Positions 36,185 to 50,769 of a stretch of 64,000 nucleotides of DNA are shown here, in pieces. Under the pieces are notes generated by a model. It saw only the letters and a list, made by a program, of their open reading frames with translations. It was not told where the DNA came from and ran no database searches. Source of the stretch: Sphagnum compactum (lineage: Eukaryota; Bryophyta; Sphagnopsida; Sphagnales). How positions within the stretch are numbered: position 1 is the stretch's first letter; the number at the start of each line of letters is the position of its first letter. The translations under genes were made by a program, and so were the position numbers. The stretch spans positions 7,440,001 through 7,504,000 of the forward strand of contig OZ234500.1 of the NCBI GenBank assembly GCA_965153455.1, read 5' to 3'.

Positions 36185-37399
36185 GGGTGAAAGCATATTA
36201 AGGTGTAATAATTTTAAGCATATATGAAAATTCATAATTGCCTACATTATCATTCAAGAGGTAGTGTGAAGGCATGATATTTTGAATTATACAAGCTATT
36301 TTATAAATTATGATTCGAAATTTATTATAAAAAGAATTCTAATCTTAGTTTATTTTATGGAGAATTTATAAGCTTCTAAATTATTGTTTTCATATAAAAA
36401 AATATTCAATAAAAAAAATGATAAGTCAAAATACATAAAAAAATTTGATCATCAATTTTTTTCAAAAAAATTTCTTTAATATCAATGTTATCACATAATA
36501 TTATCATTGAATCTTTTATTAAAAAAAAAACATTATATGAAAGTGCATGAAGTCCATATTCATTGATTATGGATTGTTTTAAGTTTTTGAATATTCTTAA
36601 AAATTTCATTATGTTATGACAATTCAAAAATACTCCAAAAATTTATATAATGTGATTACAATATATATAATATTCTAGTGTTGAATTCTTTACCAGCTTA
36701 ATCATTTTTATTTAATCATGCTATCAATTACAAATTTCAAAAGCTTACAAAAATTGCTTTGTCACAACATTTTAAGATTAATGTAGTGTGTTTTTATCTC
36801 CATGCCCCAATTATATTCAGTAGTCACATCCTTTCACTAGTTACCTAGTCCATAACACCTTTGGGTTGGTAGTTCATTAAGAGAAATTTGGAATATGAAA
36901 AAAAATCTTAATTGACTTCCTTTCCAAGCTACCATTCTTTTTGTCCTTCATAGTTTATGGTGTGCTAAGATCATAGTTTGAATTAAGCAAGTGATATTTT
37001 GTTCTAATTCTTCTATTGTTTTGTCAAAGTTTTTGATAACCCTTTTGAATTGTGTTCATAAGTGAATAATTGCCTGCATGGATGAATCATGATCCAAATG
37101 GCATAGTTCATTAATAATATGTTCATACCTAATGTTAAAGTAATGGTAATTACATTTCAAGAAAATGTTTAAATATTAGCATCCACACATGATGTTATGG
37201 TTACCACTAAGGATGATGTGGCATCTGACATGGCACTCAATGGCAACACATTGTTAATAGAAGAAGTAAAATAACAAAGAGCGGAAAAATGTCACTAAAG
37301 TAAATTAAAAATAAATTATGCAAGAATGTTCAATTGTTTGACCATGTAAGTCTATGGTAAGTTAAAAGCTTTGAAAACTTCTACCGCGCACGAAATCCA

Positions 37400-37730
37400 A
37401 GCATCATCGCCATAGCTTATTGGCAAAACACCATTGTTAGAGCTTTTCGATTTGTAATGTGATTGTAACTACACCATCGCTAAAGCTTCTTAATTGTAAT
37501 GTGATTATATTTATGCCATTGCCAGAACCTTTAGTTGCAATGGAACTTTGAACACGACTATACGTATGCCATCGTGAAAGCTTTTTAATTATAACATGAC
37601 TACAAGTACCCCATCATTAGAGCTTCCTGACTACAATGCAACAACAAATACCCCATTATCAGAGCCTTCTAATTGCAATGCAACTTCAAGTATGCCATCA
37701 TCAGGGCTTCTTGATGACAATATCACCTTT
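37400..37730 (+). repeat. 42-bp tandem repeat, coding-like
   Basis: About seven diverged units of roughly 42 bp contain CCATCATCAGAGCTTCTTAA then TGCAATGCAACTACAAGTA. The last three units read as open protein with a 14-residue period (units like TPLSEPSNCNATS) and continue to a stop near 37770. Earlier units carry stops. It may be the remnant of a repetitive protein or a simple minisatellite. Confidence 0.6.
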
Positions 37731-38099
37731 GCAAATGGATTAAAAAAGTACAAGCATTATCATGGCACATGAAAATGTAAAAAATCTAGGTACTTAGAAA
37801 TTTCAAGTTCATTAGGTCTAGTCAATTTCATCAAATCAATTCATATTCATTAAAACAAATTTTCATATGCAGAACGTTTGGAGATTCATGTGCGTGAAAA
37901 GGAGAATGCAGAAATACAACTAAGAGGTAGAGGAAGACTACAAGGTAAAAGCAGTAAAATCTAAATGAGGTGCAAGAGTATTGCTATTCTTGAAGTGAAG
38001 TCTGATTCCACCTGCGAATTGAACAATGCAAACAAATCTTGCCCACCAAATTGGGAATATCAAGCACAAAGTTTGAGTGAAAATCTGTGAAGTTGACCA

Positions 38100-38300
38100 T
38101 AGACAACTAAGTGCAAAACAATTGCAAATGTGAAAATGATGATGTGAACATGAACGAATAATGACCAACAAACCAAGTGCACAAAGTGATGATATGAAGA
38201 TGAATGAACAACAAATAGAGTAAACAACTAAGTGCAAAGCAACTATAAACGTGAAGACAATGATGTGAAGATGAATGAATGCAAAAACAAACACAACAAA
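38100..38300. repeat. Tandem duplication of about 120 bp
   Basis: CAACTAAGTGCAAARCAA, then GTGAARAYRATGATGTGAA and ATGAAYGAATRA, occurs near 38104 and again near 38225, with a partial middle copy (AACCAAGTGCACAAAGTGATG) near 38174. Confidence 0.6.
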
Positions 38301-38789
38301 ATGAACCAACAATGCAAGATGGCAAAAGTTTAACTTCTTATTTCTTGCATCATCACATAGTGTGATGCATGCAACGTGATGATGAAAGTTTGCGTTGAAA
38401 CTTTGTGTAATTTTGTGCCAAAACTTGGTGTTGATAATTCGTTGCCACTTTCATCATAACCATTGAAATGTTAGTTTTGGGTTTAATTAAGTTTGAATGC
38501 AAGACTAGGTTAAATGATTGTTAAGTTGGTAACCCTAAAACTAATGTTAGTTTGACATTAGGTGTAGACACATGTTTGTACGTAGAATGTTAGGTTAACA
38601 TGTTATTATTAATGTTAGGGTTTTAAAAAATATATAAACCCTAATGTAAACTAATGCTAAGGATTAAAAATGTTAATTGATTAACATTATGTGTGAACAT
38701 ACTTTAAGCCTATCTAAATTGCCAAACATTTTGGACGTGGCCAAGTGTCATTGGGCAGAAGTGTCAATTTATTATCCTTAGTAGTACAA

Positions 38790-39345
38790 TTTTTACAATC
38801 TATGGTTCTTGGATGCAAGCTTGGTAAATTAGACCACAAATGTACCTTGCAGCATAAATGAAAAGTAGCCATCAAGTATGCTCTAATATATTGAACTTAA
38901 AAATATTATTTTGTTCAAGGATTAATATGAATTTTTTTTTCAACTTTGTTAAAACTTTAACTAAAAACGACATGTTTAAAGTAGGTTTAAGTAGATTCAT
39001 GGGAATTCAAGCAAAACTCATAGTCTACTTTATACTTTTTAAGTAGGTTGTAAGTAAATGAAATATTACATTTAAAAAAAACTTGAATTAGAATATACTT
39101 GTGGCTTTTCATCTTTTTCACATTCTAACAAAAATATATTTAGCTTGTAGGGTAAAAGTAGGTTTGAAAAAGGATTTATCGATCAATTTCAACCTACTTG
39201 TTACCTACTTTTATTATACTAAAGTTCTTCAAATTTTATACTCAATTTACTATAAACCCAATGGAAGCATAGATGTTTTCAAAATGAGAAAAAAAAAAAC
39301 ATTCCAATCTACTTTCTTGTGTTTTTGTAAAAAATTGTCATATTT
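38790..39345 (+). repeat. Diverged repeat, left partner of an inverted pair
   Basis: It aligns by eye with the reverse complement of 50770-51350. Shared blocks in order: GGTTCTTGGATGCAAGCTTG, ATTATTTTGTTCAAGGATTA, AAATGAAATATTACATTT, AGTAGGTTTGAA, TTACCTACTTTTATTATAC (followed by AAAGTTC) and CTACTTTCTTGTG. I estimate roughly 60-65 percent identity. Confidence 0.65.
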
Positions 39346-42300
39346 TTAAAAGGAATTTTAAATAGGCGTACCTTTTGGATCATCTTCAATAAATTATAAT
39401 ATGGTAACATATTAACCTAGATGGTTTATAAGGTGGTTTTCAACACCTGTTCATATTTGTTCCCAAATCATATAACTTATAAATATGCATGTTCATATGA
39501 ATCATCCAAGGTTGTAAGAAAGTCAATTAAATTTAATTGAAATTTATTTGATTACAAAACATTATAAAAAATCTATTTTTACCTTTGACCAAGTTCATTA
39601 CTTTATTTCACATCACATCTAGAAAATAAATTTTGTGGCAAAATTTTGCATTGTGATGACAAAAATTTTGAATTTTTTAAAGAATTTCCTTCTTTTAGTG
39701 TAAATTCGAAAGTTTTTGCTAAAAACATGAAAAAAATTGTCAAACATTTGAAATCACGAAATTGAAGGAAAAAAAATCATGATCGCATCACTCTAAAACT
39801 TCTTTTGAATTTTGCTCCAAAAACCATATCATAGATCTATAAACAAAAATTCCAACTTATCATGATTTTTACAATGTGGATAACAAAAACCATCGAGGTA
39901 AATTCATGTTCAAATGAATCATTATCCATAAATACCCTTTTGATGTGCAAGGATTGAACTATAACATTTTCTTGTATGCATTTTGATAATGACATTGAAC
40001 ATAAAACACCATCACAAGATTACCCTCTTTGATTTTATTTTTTCACATTCTAGTCAAACCCCTTATTTTACTTAACTTATAAGAACCATGCCAAAGAGTA
40101 AGCTACATCTTATCCAATTCATTTAGTTACTTGATCACAACCTATATCATAATGACTTGTCCAATAGATGCTTAGTAGCTTTTATTCTTATTATTATTAT
40201 TATTATTGTAATGCTTTATTTCCCTTCAAATTTAAACAATTCATTGTTTGGGTTTTCTTTTTTTTGGGGTGCTTTTGCAAAGTTCATATTAAAATTAGAA
40301 TCTAGGATAGATTTTTAAAATATTATTTCCTAATTGTTTCAATGCTTTGGTTCTATTTACATGTTTTGCTTTATGTTTGAATTCTCAAAGATGAAATCAT
40401 AATAAGGGAACCATGACCAAAATTTGGTTTTCAAAAGTCTAGTCATTTTTGTCCTATATCCATTTGTAACAAAGAAAGTGACATGGCATACCCAAAATAT
40501 TATCCTCATAGTATTAAAATGTAGACTTGGCTTTTGGGTAAGGATATAGAATTGTTTCTCACCCTTTTCATCCCCTTTTCACCTCTAACCTTTTTTTAAT
40601 TCTTAAAAAAAATGGTAAAACTATGCATGAAGACATAAGAATGTTTTAGAACAAGTGAGAGAATAATTTATTCCATATTAATTATATATTGATGCATCAA
40701 TTTAAAATCACAAGAGATAATACAAGATGTGCATTTACTTAGGAAATTATTTCACAAGTTAAAGCAAAATGTGATTGCCAATTTTATCATAAATCCCTTG
40801 GTTTTACATTTGAGAGATTTGTTCAAGGACCTCAAGTCAAATGTTAAACATGTGGCTCACTTGTTTTTAAATGTATATTTTAAATTACAAATTATAGTAC
40901 TTATTTTCTATGATTTGATTATGTCTTTTTATTGATTTTAAATTTTTTTTGCAATTTGTGAAAGTTGTATGTAAGTTTAGATATCAAGTCAACCTTGGTG
41001 GTATTTTGAGACAAAACATATAACCTTTTTAATTTTAATTTTTGTTTAATTTAACCAAAATTCAAAACAATGTCATTTAAAAGAATAATCAAATTTACAA
41101 CTTAAGCTCCATCTATGTCTAACTTGGTAAGTCTACCGGGTGGATTTCTAATAAATCATTCAAGAATGAAACTAAGTGTGGTGAATTTGTGCACTATAAA
41201 CTCCTGGTAGTGTGTGGGAGTTACTTTGTAAGTAGTGTGGAAAGGAATTTAAGAACCTCATCTATGAAGAGAATTGGAGTTCAAAGAACATTGTTTGTTG
41301 AATTTACAACTACAATATCAAAACTTGTGGAAAAGAGAAACAGAAAAGAAATCTTATTTAAATGTGTTAATGAATTGTTTCAACCACCTTTGATATATGT
41401 TTGGAATTTGGAAATTAGAGAAAATTAGAGCTTAAATTAGAAAAATGATTATATTATTTCATGGATCATGTAGTATTCTCAATGTTACAAGATTTATAAC
41501 TTTCAAGAATGGATTTCAGTTGTTACAAATTATGGCATATACTCCTAACTATGTAGTAGTTGCTTTAAAAAAATTGCAAAGTAATTTATTTTCAAAGTTT
41601 TAAATAATTTGTTGAAAAGTTGAATATTGTAAAAGCTATTTGAGAAGACATTTGTGTACTCAAGTACATGTCACTTAGTCAAATTTTTGAACCTAATAGT
41701 TTATAACTTCTCAACTTGCTAGTAATTTAACATTACAAACATTGAATCTAAAAGTAGTAAATTCATCCTTTTGGGTGGTATTAGAAGGAACATCACACTT
41801 TCATTCTATTGGAAACATCAAATTTTTTAAAATATAAAAAACACTTAAATTAAGATTTCATTAAATATTTTTTTAGTAATTACATTTATCAAGTTGTATA
41901 AATGTAATTGCTGCATTTAAAAACATTAAGAATATAACGATGATTGTTTTTGGAGCTTTATAATTAAGGAGAAAATTTTGAAACAAGTCTTTTTTTCTTT
42001 GAGGAAATAAATTTTTTTGGGTAATTTTAATAAAATTTTATTTGATATTTTTAATACAATTAATTGAGTAGGTATAATTCTGAAATAATGAATTTTCAAA
42101 GTTCAAATATATATATATATATATTCTCATCTTTTTTATTCCAATGAACACTTTAGACCATATATTTTGATATGCAATGATAAACATGGGGAAATATATA
42201 TTTATAGTTTTAAAAATTAAATGAAAGAGGTTAAGAATATTATTTCACCAGTTTTATTTGAGGTGGTTTTTAATGGTATTAGCCAAGGATGGGTTTCCTT

Positions 42301-44286
42301 AAGTCATCTTACAAGTTATAAACTAATAACAAGTAATCCTACTTTCGTAATGCTTGAATTTTTTTGATAATTCAAATATTCTTCTCCAAAAAATGATAAT
42401 AAACATAGAATGGGAATATTGGGTAGTATTTGAAAAAAAAGAATTTTTAGAATGTTTGATTTCAAGTGTACTATTTAATTTTGGACATGTCAAAACCAAA
42501 TAACTATTCTTTTGAAAGTTATAGATTTATATAAATCTTCACATAGCTTCTTGATTTTGCTAAGTTTGACCATGGGGGAAGAACTATGAACAAGGGTATC
42601 AATCAATACAACAAATAAACATGATGGAGGATTAATTAAAAAATAAAAATAAAACAAGGTTTTGCGAGATCATTGTGTATTTAACATTAGTTTGAACATT
42701 ATGAAGGTATGGTATCAGAGGTCTTGAATGCGAAGAATGAGAAGGAAGCTTGGGGAAAACATAGGGAAGTGATGAGAGGATAATATTTAATAACAAAACA
42801 AGATTGAGAAATAATTGGCTTCTCCCATGAGCATGGAATGCTTTATTTGAAGGTTCTCTTACATTTCTTGATGCTAAACTCTTATCAGCGCATGTATATG
42901 GTGGAGTTCCCATAGCTGAAAAACACCTGACTTGCAAATGTGTGTGTATGAAATTATAAACTTTGGAACATTTTCAAATTCGTACATTGCAAGCAAATGA
43001 GCAAAATGAGGCTAGACTAAGTTTTTGTGGTATTTTATGACTTAAAGAGAAAATTATGGATCCTTCATTTAGTGACCCTAAATCCAAGATGACGTCCAAG
43101 GATGAATGAATAGTGATGCAGAAAAATAAAATTTATGAATAGTGTTTATGTTCAGATTCTTCTAATATGGATTTTACATTCATAGACTAGTATATACATA
43201 TGTTCCAAGATATTTTTTAAAGAACATATTTTCCAAGTAACCTTGTTCTCCATATCGATTGACCTTGGCATCACAAGGACAATCCGACATCCAGAGAAAT
43301 ATCACGAAAGGACTCTTTTCATACACTACGGAATATGTCGAGCCCACACTCCAGCTTTCTGCATTGTACATTCACATCACAAGTGGAACTGGCCAAACCA
43401 TAAGTAAGTGGAACCTGCAGACCACCTGTCCCACTTAAGAGAAAACCTAAAAAAGTACTTGAAAAAGACACCAAAACCTGAACTTCGCCGGACATAGCCG
43501 CTAGGGTTATGTGTTATGTCCTATAATTCCCTGTTATATCAGACCAGATGGTGCACAGGAAATCATATAGGTAGGTGCAAACAGACATTCCCACCGTGTT
43601 GCGGTGTCTTCAAGCTTTTGGTCATTTCTGTTTTCAGGACTCAGACTTGGAAACATAAGGGACATGGTAATATATTATGCTTCATTATTCAAAAGAGTGA
43701 GATACTGCTAATTTGTGCACAAGATTTTGCACATCTCAGTCCTGAAATCAGACTCACAGATAGAGATCTCAAGAGTGGGAAGTCAAATTGGGTACAATTT
43801 TTTATGTTGTTACAAAACTTTGATCTTGTTCTCAAAGAGAAGACATTCTGCTGTTGTGGTCATAAGCAACTGTGGTTTGAAGTTGGAGTCAAGTTACTGG
43901 ATCATGTAGGCAACATAGTATAAAATGCACGTTCATGTATGTACTATTTATACAACAAAGTGTAGACCCCAGATCACACACCAATGTTGAGGTTCCCTGA
44001 AGACTAGATCAGGATTGTCATTTATTCAGCTTATTCTATGAAGAACTCTAATATTATTATAATTGGGGAGGCAACTTGTGATATTTTGATAGATTTGGAG
44101 GGTTGATGAAACCAAAATATATGATGTACAAGTGATGTCTCCCTTGGAACTCTCAATGCTTTATGGTTCACGAAAAATTAGGTGAACTGCTACAAACATG
44201 CACAACTTTCGACCTCAAAGCAGATAAGCCACACCTCTAGTTGGCACTAGAAAACTGAGTATAGCTATAATGGTGAATATTTTGGT

Positions 44287-44496
44287 TTGCAGCTCATTCC
44301 TTTTGTATATAAGCACTTGACAACTTTATGGGTAAGCGGAGAGTTGACTGCATCAAATGGATGTAATCACATCCAGGACACCAATCTTTCAACTGGACTT
44401 AGATACACTTTTGCCTGTCAAGTGCTTTCTATGACTGGAAACTGCAACTTGGAATTTCATCTCATCCGAGTGAGAGTTAAAGAGCATACTACCTAG
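44287..44496 (+). other. Short ORF, weakly reminiscent of a PP2-like C terminus
   Basis: The ORF follows an AG acceptor-like site (TTTGCAG) and reads VSGELTASN..., then DTNLSTGLRYTFACQVLSM and FHLIRVRVKEHTT before a stop. The pattern 'G-x-L ... LS-x-G-x-x-Y-x-x-x-F ... L' recalls the end of phloem protein 2 (PP2) lectin domains. No upstream exon with the rest of the domain was found, so it may be a fragment or chance. Confidence 0.2.
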
Positions 44497-46984
44497 GAAC
44501 GGTATAGCGTAAGAGAGTCTCCACCCACACTCCTTTTGGCCTCTACCACTGTTTACCATATCCAACATTGAGTGTTAATTCTCTCCCATCCCAAGCCATA
44601 AATATGAAAAATTGGAAAATATAACATGAAAGACTGTCTAAATGCCACCACATGGGCCAATCATTATGACTGGCCAATCAAAGTCAGTCACTTTCTTTTC
44701 CTGACATCATTTTTGGAGATCACTATTACATATTGTGCAAATTTACAGGTCCAAAGTCAGTTTCACACTAGTTATAGGCTGTACTTCATTGGAAGTTGTT
44801 GTATAGATGACAAAATTAAGCCTGCTGGAGAGCAGCATTCAGTATGTGACCCTGCAAAAATATTTCTCACATCCAAGTTTAATAGTTATTTACTTTTTTC
44901 CAACCCCGCCCATAAAATTGAAACTGGGACTGCAAACAGGTGGGAGACTACTAATTGTGACCTACCTGGACCAATCAAACTATGTAGCCGATCAACAGCA
45001 GGTCTCAAGCTTTGCAGTGCCTTCTACCAGCCTCTGCATCATGTGCAAAAATGCAAGGCCAAAACTATTTTGACTTTTCTTCATTCAAATTTCTTTTGCA
45101 GGGCAACATACCGAGCACCGGTGCAGGTGCTGTAACACTCAACCTCCCACACAAATGTAACACAAACTAGGTGAAGATTCAAGAGGGAACAGATACAAAA
45201 TTTGGAACCTGTGGAAAAAGCCCTAGAAGTATTGCTAAATCTGCATATGAAGCACATGTTACTCACAAAGCAGTTGCAGTGATCGAGACACTTTAAGAGT
45301 ATTTCCCTCCCTCCGATGTTTTACAAGGCTCTAGTCTCTATCAAAAGTAGCAACTTACAATACTACAGATATTGCAGAACAAAAATTCACTAGAAATGAT
45401 GGAGGTGATCTGACACTTATGAAAGGAGCGGGGTGCAGACTCCAAAGAAGAGGAATTAAAGTAGATTGAACCCAAGATCTCGATTGCCAAACAAAGGCCC
45501 GCATGTCACAGCACTCCCCCCCTCCCCCTCCGCGAGTCATTCCATGCCGGCGGCTCGGTGAAAAGCATGGGGTGTGTGTTTGGTCACCAATAAGGATGAA
45601 CACATTCCATAAGACTATTCTTTTATCAGCTTGCCCCATACCCACATATGAATCAATCGGACTGGTGATCATGATGGGCCAGCCAGTCCACCCTTTTAAG
45701 AAATTGTGCCAAAAACTGCAGCTAATTGGGGCACTCTTCTTCTGCATGTGTTCTGCGAGACTTGACATGGTCACAGTGAATGAAAAGCTATATCATGATC
45801 CAGGTCCTCCCCAACCCTTTCAGTGTTTTTGCAACTCATGATAAATTGCTGAGGAGGCTATGGTGCATTCAGTGAGTGATCCCACTGTAGATTTTGGTGT
45901 TGGTGCATGACATGCTGAGTAGGCTATAAGTCGAGATATTCCGACCATGAGCATCATCTTATCACCATGGAAAGCCTAGTCAAAACAATCAAGTGAATAT
46001 AATTGTGTTTATTTATTACATTAATGTTTTGCAATTGGTTGCATTTCTATGGCAAATCTGCTCCAATCTGTAAGCAATCTAATGGATTATGGCACATATC
46101 ACAAATTTGACAACTGTGATCGTGACACATTGGTGATGATTTCATAATATAGATGACAAAATAAGAGCCCCAATTCCGATGCACCTGTCCAACTGAAGGA
46201 ACACATTGATCAACCACTGTTTTCAAAGGATGAGATTCTGTACATATGACTGATTATCAGCAGATTTTGTTGAAAAATTTAAGATTTTTCAAAAAATGGG
46301 TCCGGCAGCCCCAATCTGAATATTTTGTGATTTTAATAGTAATTGTAAAAGGTTTCCTCTATTTTTTGAATATAGTAAAGGGCGGATGAGTGAGTACAAC
46401 ATTTGAGACCAAAGACAACCTTAAAGAAATGATTATTTGAATGAATATTGTGATAACTTAGTGGAAAGGATTGTCTCATGAATCCCAAAAATGCAAGGTC
46501 CAATTCTTGGAAAATCAGGTAGTGTTAAATAGTGTTTAAAAAGAAACCATGCCCAGATGAAACTATAGCTGGGGATGTCTCCAAACCTAGCATTTAGACG
46601 TCAGGAAAGGGAAAGTGAAAGATCAAGGGTTGGAAACTCTTGGGAGAAGGCGGGTTCTGAGGAGGAATTTGAGCTTTTTTTTTTGGTTTTGTACGCCGCA
46701 ACGCAAATTTCACACGTGCAAAGGGTGTCTCCTACGTGGCCAATTTCTGGTGAAGTTGCAAGCACGTGAAAATGCAGTCATAAGTGTGTTTTATTCGTTG
46801 TTTGCAAGTGAGAGGTGTCCTTAGGTGGTAGACCGCCCCGTGAGGACGTGAAGTTGTGAACCCGGAAACCGAGGAACTGGGTCCTGAAGCGGGAAACTGA
46901 TTCTTGGTGTCGGCGCCTCTGGAGCAAGCCTGGTCATTTCCCTCGAAAGATTTGATCCTGACAAGATGTCAAGACTCAAGACCC

Positions 46985-47035
46985 AAGAGCTAACTTAGTG
47001 CTCTCTCTCTCTCTCTCGCTCTCTCTCTCTACGAG
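46985..47035. repeat. CT microsatellite
   Basis: A near-pure CT run, interrupted once by CG, lies at about 46999-47030. Confidence 0.9.
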
Positions 47036-50000
47036 AATCAAACAACACCACCCAGCAGCCTTTTTTTCTGCTGGCTATATATGTAGCCAAAAAGCTATAT
47101 TAAAAACTTAAGGGCTAAAAATCAAGAGGTTTTTGATATTTTCAGTTGCCAAAATTCGACTAGAACTTAACCAAAATTGCTAGACTTCTTCTATACATGG
47201 TTCAAGCACGTAGCCAAAAATATAGAAGTATGTTTTAAAAAGTTTACTTTCATGTTCACCTCATAGCGACATTTGTCTAAGCCTTCCTGTGGCACTCCGG
47301 CTACTTCACAAAATTGACCCAAAACAAAACTGCCACGCAGGAGGGAGCAAGGCACAATGTTGGACAGACGAGCAGCCACTAGCCTATGCATGGCGACTTT
47401 GTTTTATTTACAGCTGTTAGTTCTTCTCCAACATATACGGAATCAGCAGAGCATGCCAATTCCGAGCCGATTGGTCTACTAAACCGGCACCACAAGCGAG
47501 CTAGGAGCTAGGAGCTAGAATCCACCAAACCCAGCCCCATCTCTGATACGTTATCAGTCTCTTATGCTTTACAACTTTTCAGAACCCAGTGAATTACATT
47601 GCATAATGGGATTGGTTTTGGCAGTTTTTTTTCTCTTCTTTTCTCAATTTGGTGACATTATAGCTCAACTTTGAAGAGGTGATCATCCATACGACAATTA
47701 GCTAGATTTCACTTTTTAACCATCCTTCTTTAATTTTGGCTACCTGCTGGAGTTTAGTATAGAGTCTGGTATATATTTTTTAATTAGAAATACTTTCCAA
47801 ATTTGGTGAATTTTTCAATTTTATTTTTCACTATTTGGTGAAAATACAACAGAAAAAAGAACAGTGGGACTTGCCCAGTCGATAGTTCACTAGAGAGTTA
47901 TGAGATGCGGTAAGTCCTTTCAGTACTTGTGTCCTTTTGGTCCTTTGTAAGGTACCCATGCTGCAAGCAGTGAGCACTATTTCAAGAGCGAGTCAGGAAG
48001 GTTAGCCCAAATAGGATGGGCCAAGTCTAAGTTCGGGAATCACACAGTGATTGCCATATCCTAAGATCCATCACTATCTTAGCATTATTTCATATGACAC
48101 TCCTTACATATAGCCCTCTTCTTGCACATAATAACATGTCTACTTTAGTAAGGACAATCATATTTGTTACATGTCATAGTGGAGGTCGCGTATCAAGTTT
48201 TGAAAGATCAACTAACTTTGGGTTTTGGCCCTTTCATACTTATCAAGTCTTAATTGTATTAGGCCTCATTCACACATAGGTTATTTAGAAATTTAGGTGA
48301 AAGCAATAAGTCGTCACAAAAGTTAGAGTTTAGCTGTTTTTTTTGAGTTAGGGTTTGTAGGTAGGTATATCAAAGTGCTACTACCATTCAAGAAACCTAC
48401 TTTCTACAACTAACCTGCTTACTTGCATATGTCTTATTGCCATGCAAAGAAAGGTGCCATTAACAACAACATGAAAAAAACTATTTCAGCTTCCAACTTC
48501 AACAACACTTGCACACTTGAGCATTTCACTACATCACAAACCATTTCATTCTCAGATTGAACATGTGGTTCATTCTCAGATTGAACATTTCGCTTCTCTT
48601 GATTTTCATTTTCACACTTGGTTTCACACCAAATTCCATCACTTTTCTATTGTTGTATTGTCATTTTTCCACAACTTCAAGCATTCAACATTGCATGATT
48701 ACTTTATTTTCCTTTTCCTAAAGATTGTTATTTTTTTCTTACAAACCATATGCCTATGTTTTGGCTTTTTGTTGCAAATTTTAAGTGTGCATTGTTTTGT
48801 CCTATCTTTTGTCATTTGTCTTGTCATAATGAGGTCTTCCAATCTGTTATATTTGTGCAATTCCTCCACATTCTTTTGAAAATTTGAGATTCATCATTCA
48901 CCTTATTCTACAAAATAAAATTGAATTTTTGCTTTTTTATTTCTAGAGTAACTTTGATTACAAAGTTGAAAGGATCAAAGATTTTTTCACACCATGTTAA
49001 ATTCTATTATTTTGCATCAACTTAGCATGTTTCACGATCTTGAATTTCTTTTCACCAAGAGGGTTCATTCACAATAAAAGGAGCCATGGGTGCCAAGGTC
49101 GGAGTCTATACCAAGGACTGCATTTTGCACTTGTCTTACATGTATTATTCTATAAAATACCAAAATTGTATTTTAACTATAATTTTTAGGATTGAATATC
49201 AATATTGAGACCAAACATGACCCATATTACAATAAAAATGATTATTTTTTGCATGACGACCTAGATTATAGTACAATTTACTTTTTTTTTAAAACTATGA
49301 TTATAAATTTTGAACCTTTTTAACCATTAAGACATTCAAAATCAAAATTAACAACATTCGTTTTAAGGATCCAATACATATGCATTTAAAAATATAAACA
49401 CATGTGCTCTTCTTATGAAATATATTAGAGCCCATAATAAATTTGAAAACATTTGGTGAACATTTGAGTAATAAAAAGCACGTTCAAATTTTTAAGTCCT
49501 TATAAGGACCTTGTCAACAAGTGTTTTGTGTATGACAAAGGACTCTAATAATATAATGAAATGATTCCAAATTTGTAGGATATCAATTTCATGAATAAAC
49601 AAACAAAACTACAAAATATGATGAACAAATAATTCATTATATATAATTATTGGTGATTTTTCAAAATACTAGAGGTACAAATTTTCATTGGAGTCAACAA
49701 GTGATTTAATGCCTTTTATTGTGACTGCACCCAAAGATCTTGGGGATTGGGTGAAAACCAAGTCCATTACCTAGTATTTCCAATTCTTGTTGACAATGTA
49801 ATATAATGATTCTCAATGGATTGAACTCTTTAGAGTTGGTAGGGTTTTTTTTTCCAATCATCTTTGAAGTTGAAACACTCAGTGGAAAAGAAATACATTC
49901 ATTATCAATATGTTGTACTTGTAAGGAAATGAGTTGCATGCTCATTATGTAAGCTTGCTCATGGAGCAAAATATCTCCAATGTAGTGAACAATTTGCGAT

Positions 50001-50769
50001 CAACAAGTCAATAATGCATTTGGTTTTACAAGAATTCATGTTTGTTATGAACATTCTATTTCAAAATTAGATCAAAAGGCTTGAAGGGGGATAATTGACA
50101 AAGGTTATGGCTAGGTTCAAAAGGCTTTATGGTCTACCATCAACTCATGGACACTATTACAAATCATGGTTTTTTTACTAGCAAAACTAATCAAAAAAAC
50201 CAAATAGTGACATTTTTCAACTTGACCAATCAATCATACTAGACTTGAATTGATTTCAACATGTCCAAGTTGATTATTGGTCAAATTGGCATATGGTCTT
50301 TTTTGCTACTAGTTGTTTTACTTGTCATATCAACTAGCCAAGTTGGGCAATTGTCATTTTGACTAACAAAATGGTAATGACAGTGAATGGAACTTTGATT
50401 TAATATGTAAGTAGGTAGGAATGTAGGTAAGTAGGTAGGTAAATAGACCTAGCATAGATTGAAAACCTAGGCTAAAAATTGAACTTAGGTTAGCCTAGCT
50501 AGATAAGATGCAAGTATGAGGATTTGACCCTCTCATCTCCACATGGAAAGACCAAATCTTCAACCATTGCAACATATTTTTTTACAAACAATAATTTTTT
50601 TCATTTTATTATTATGAATTTTTTCATAACCAACTTAGGAAACCTAGGTGAAAATCCTATAAGGTGTATCACATAGGATGAAAAGGACTTAGTCCTTACT
50701 ATAGTCATTTTCTTCTTTATATTTTGATTCCCATCAAAACTAATGAGTCAAAAAGTGTCAAATATTTCA

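Noticed and set aside
42106-42124. AT microsatellite
   Set aside because: Ordinary short dinucleotide run with no further structure.
43516-43923. + strand ORF of 135 residues
   Set aside because: Considered as an upstream exon for the PP2-like fragment, but no domain motif or matching splice phase was seen.
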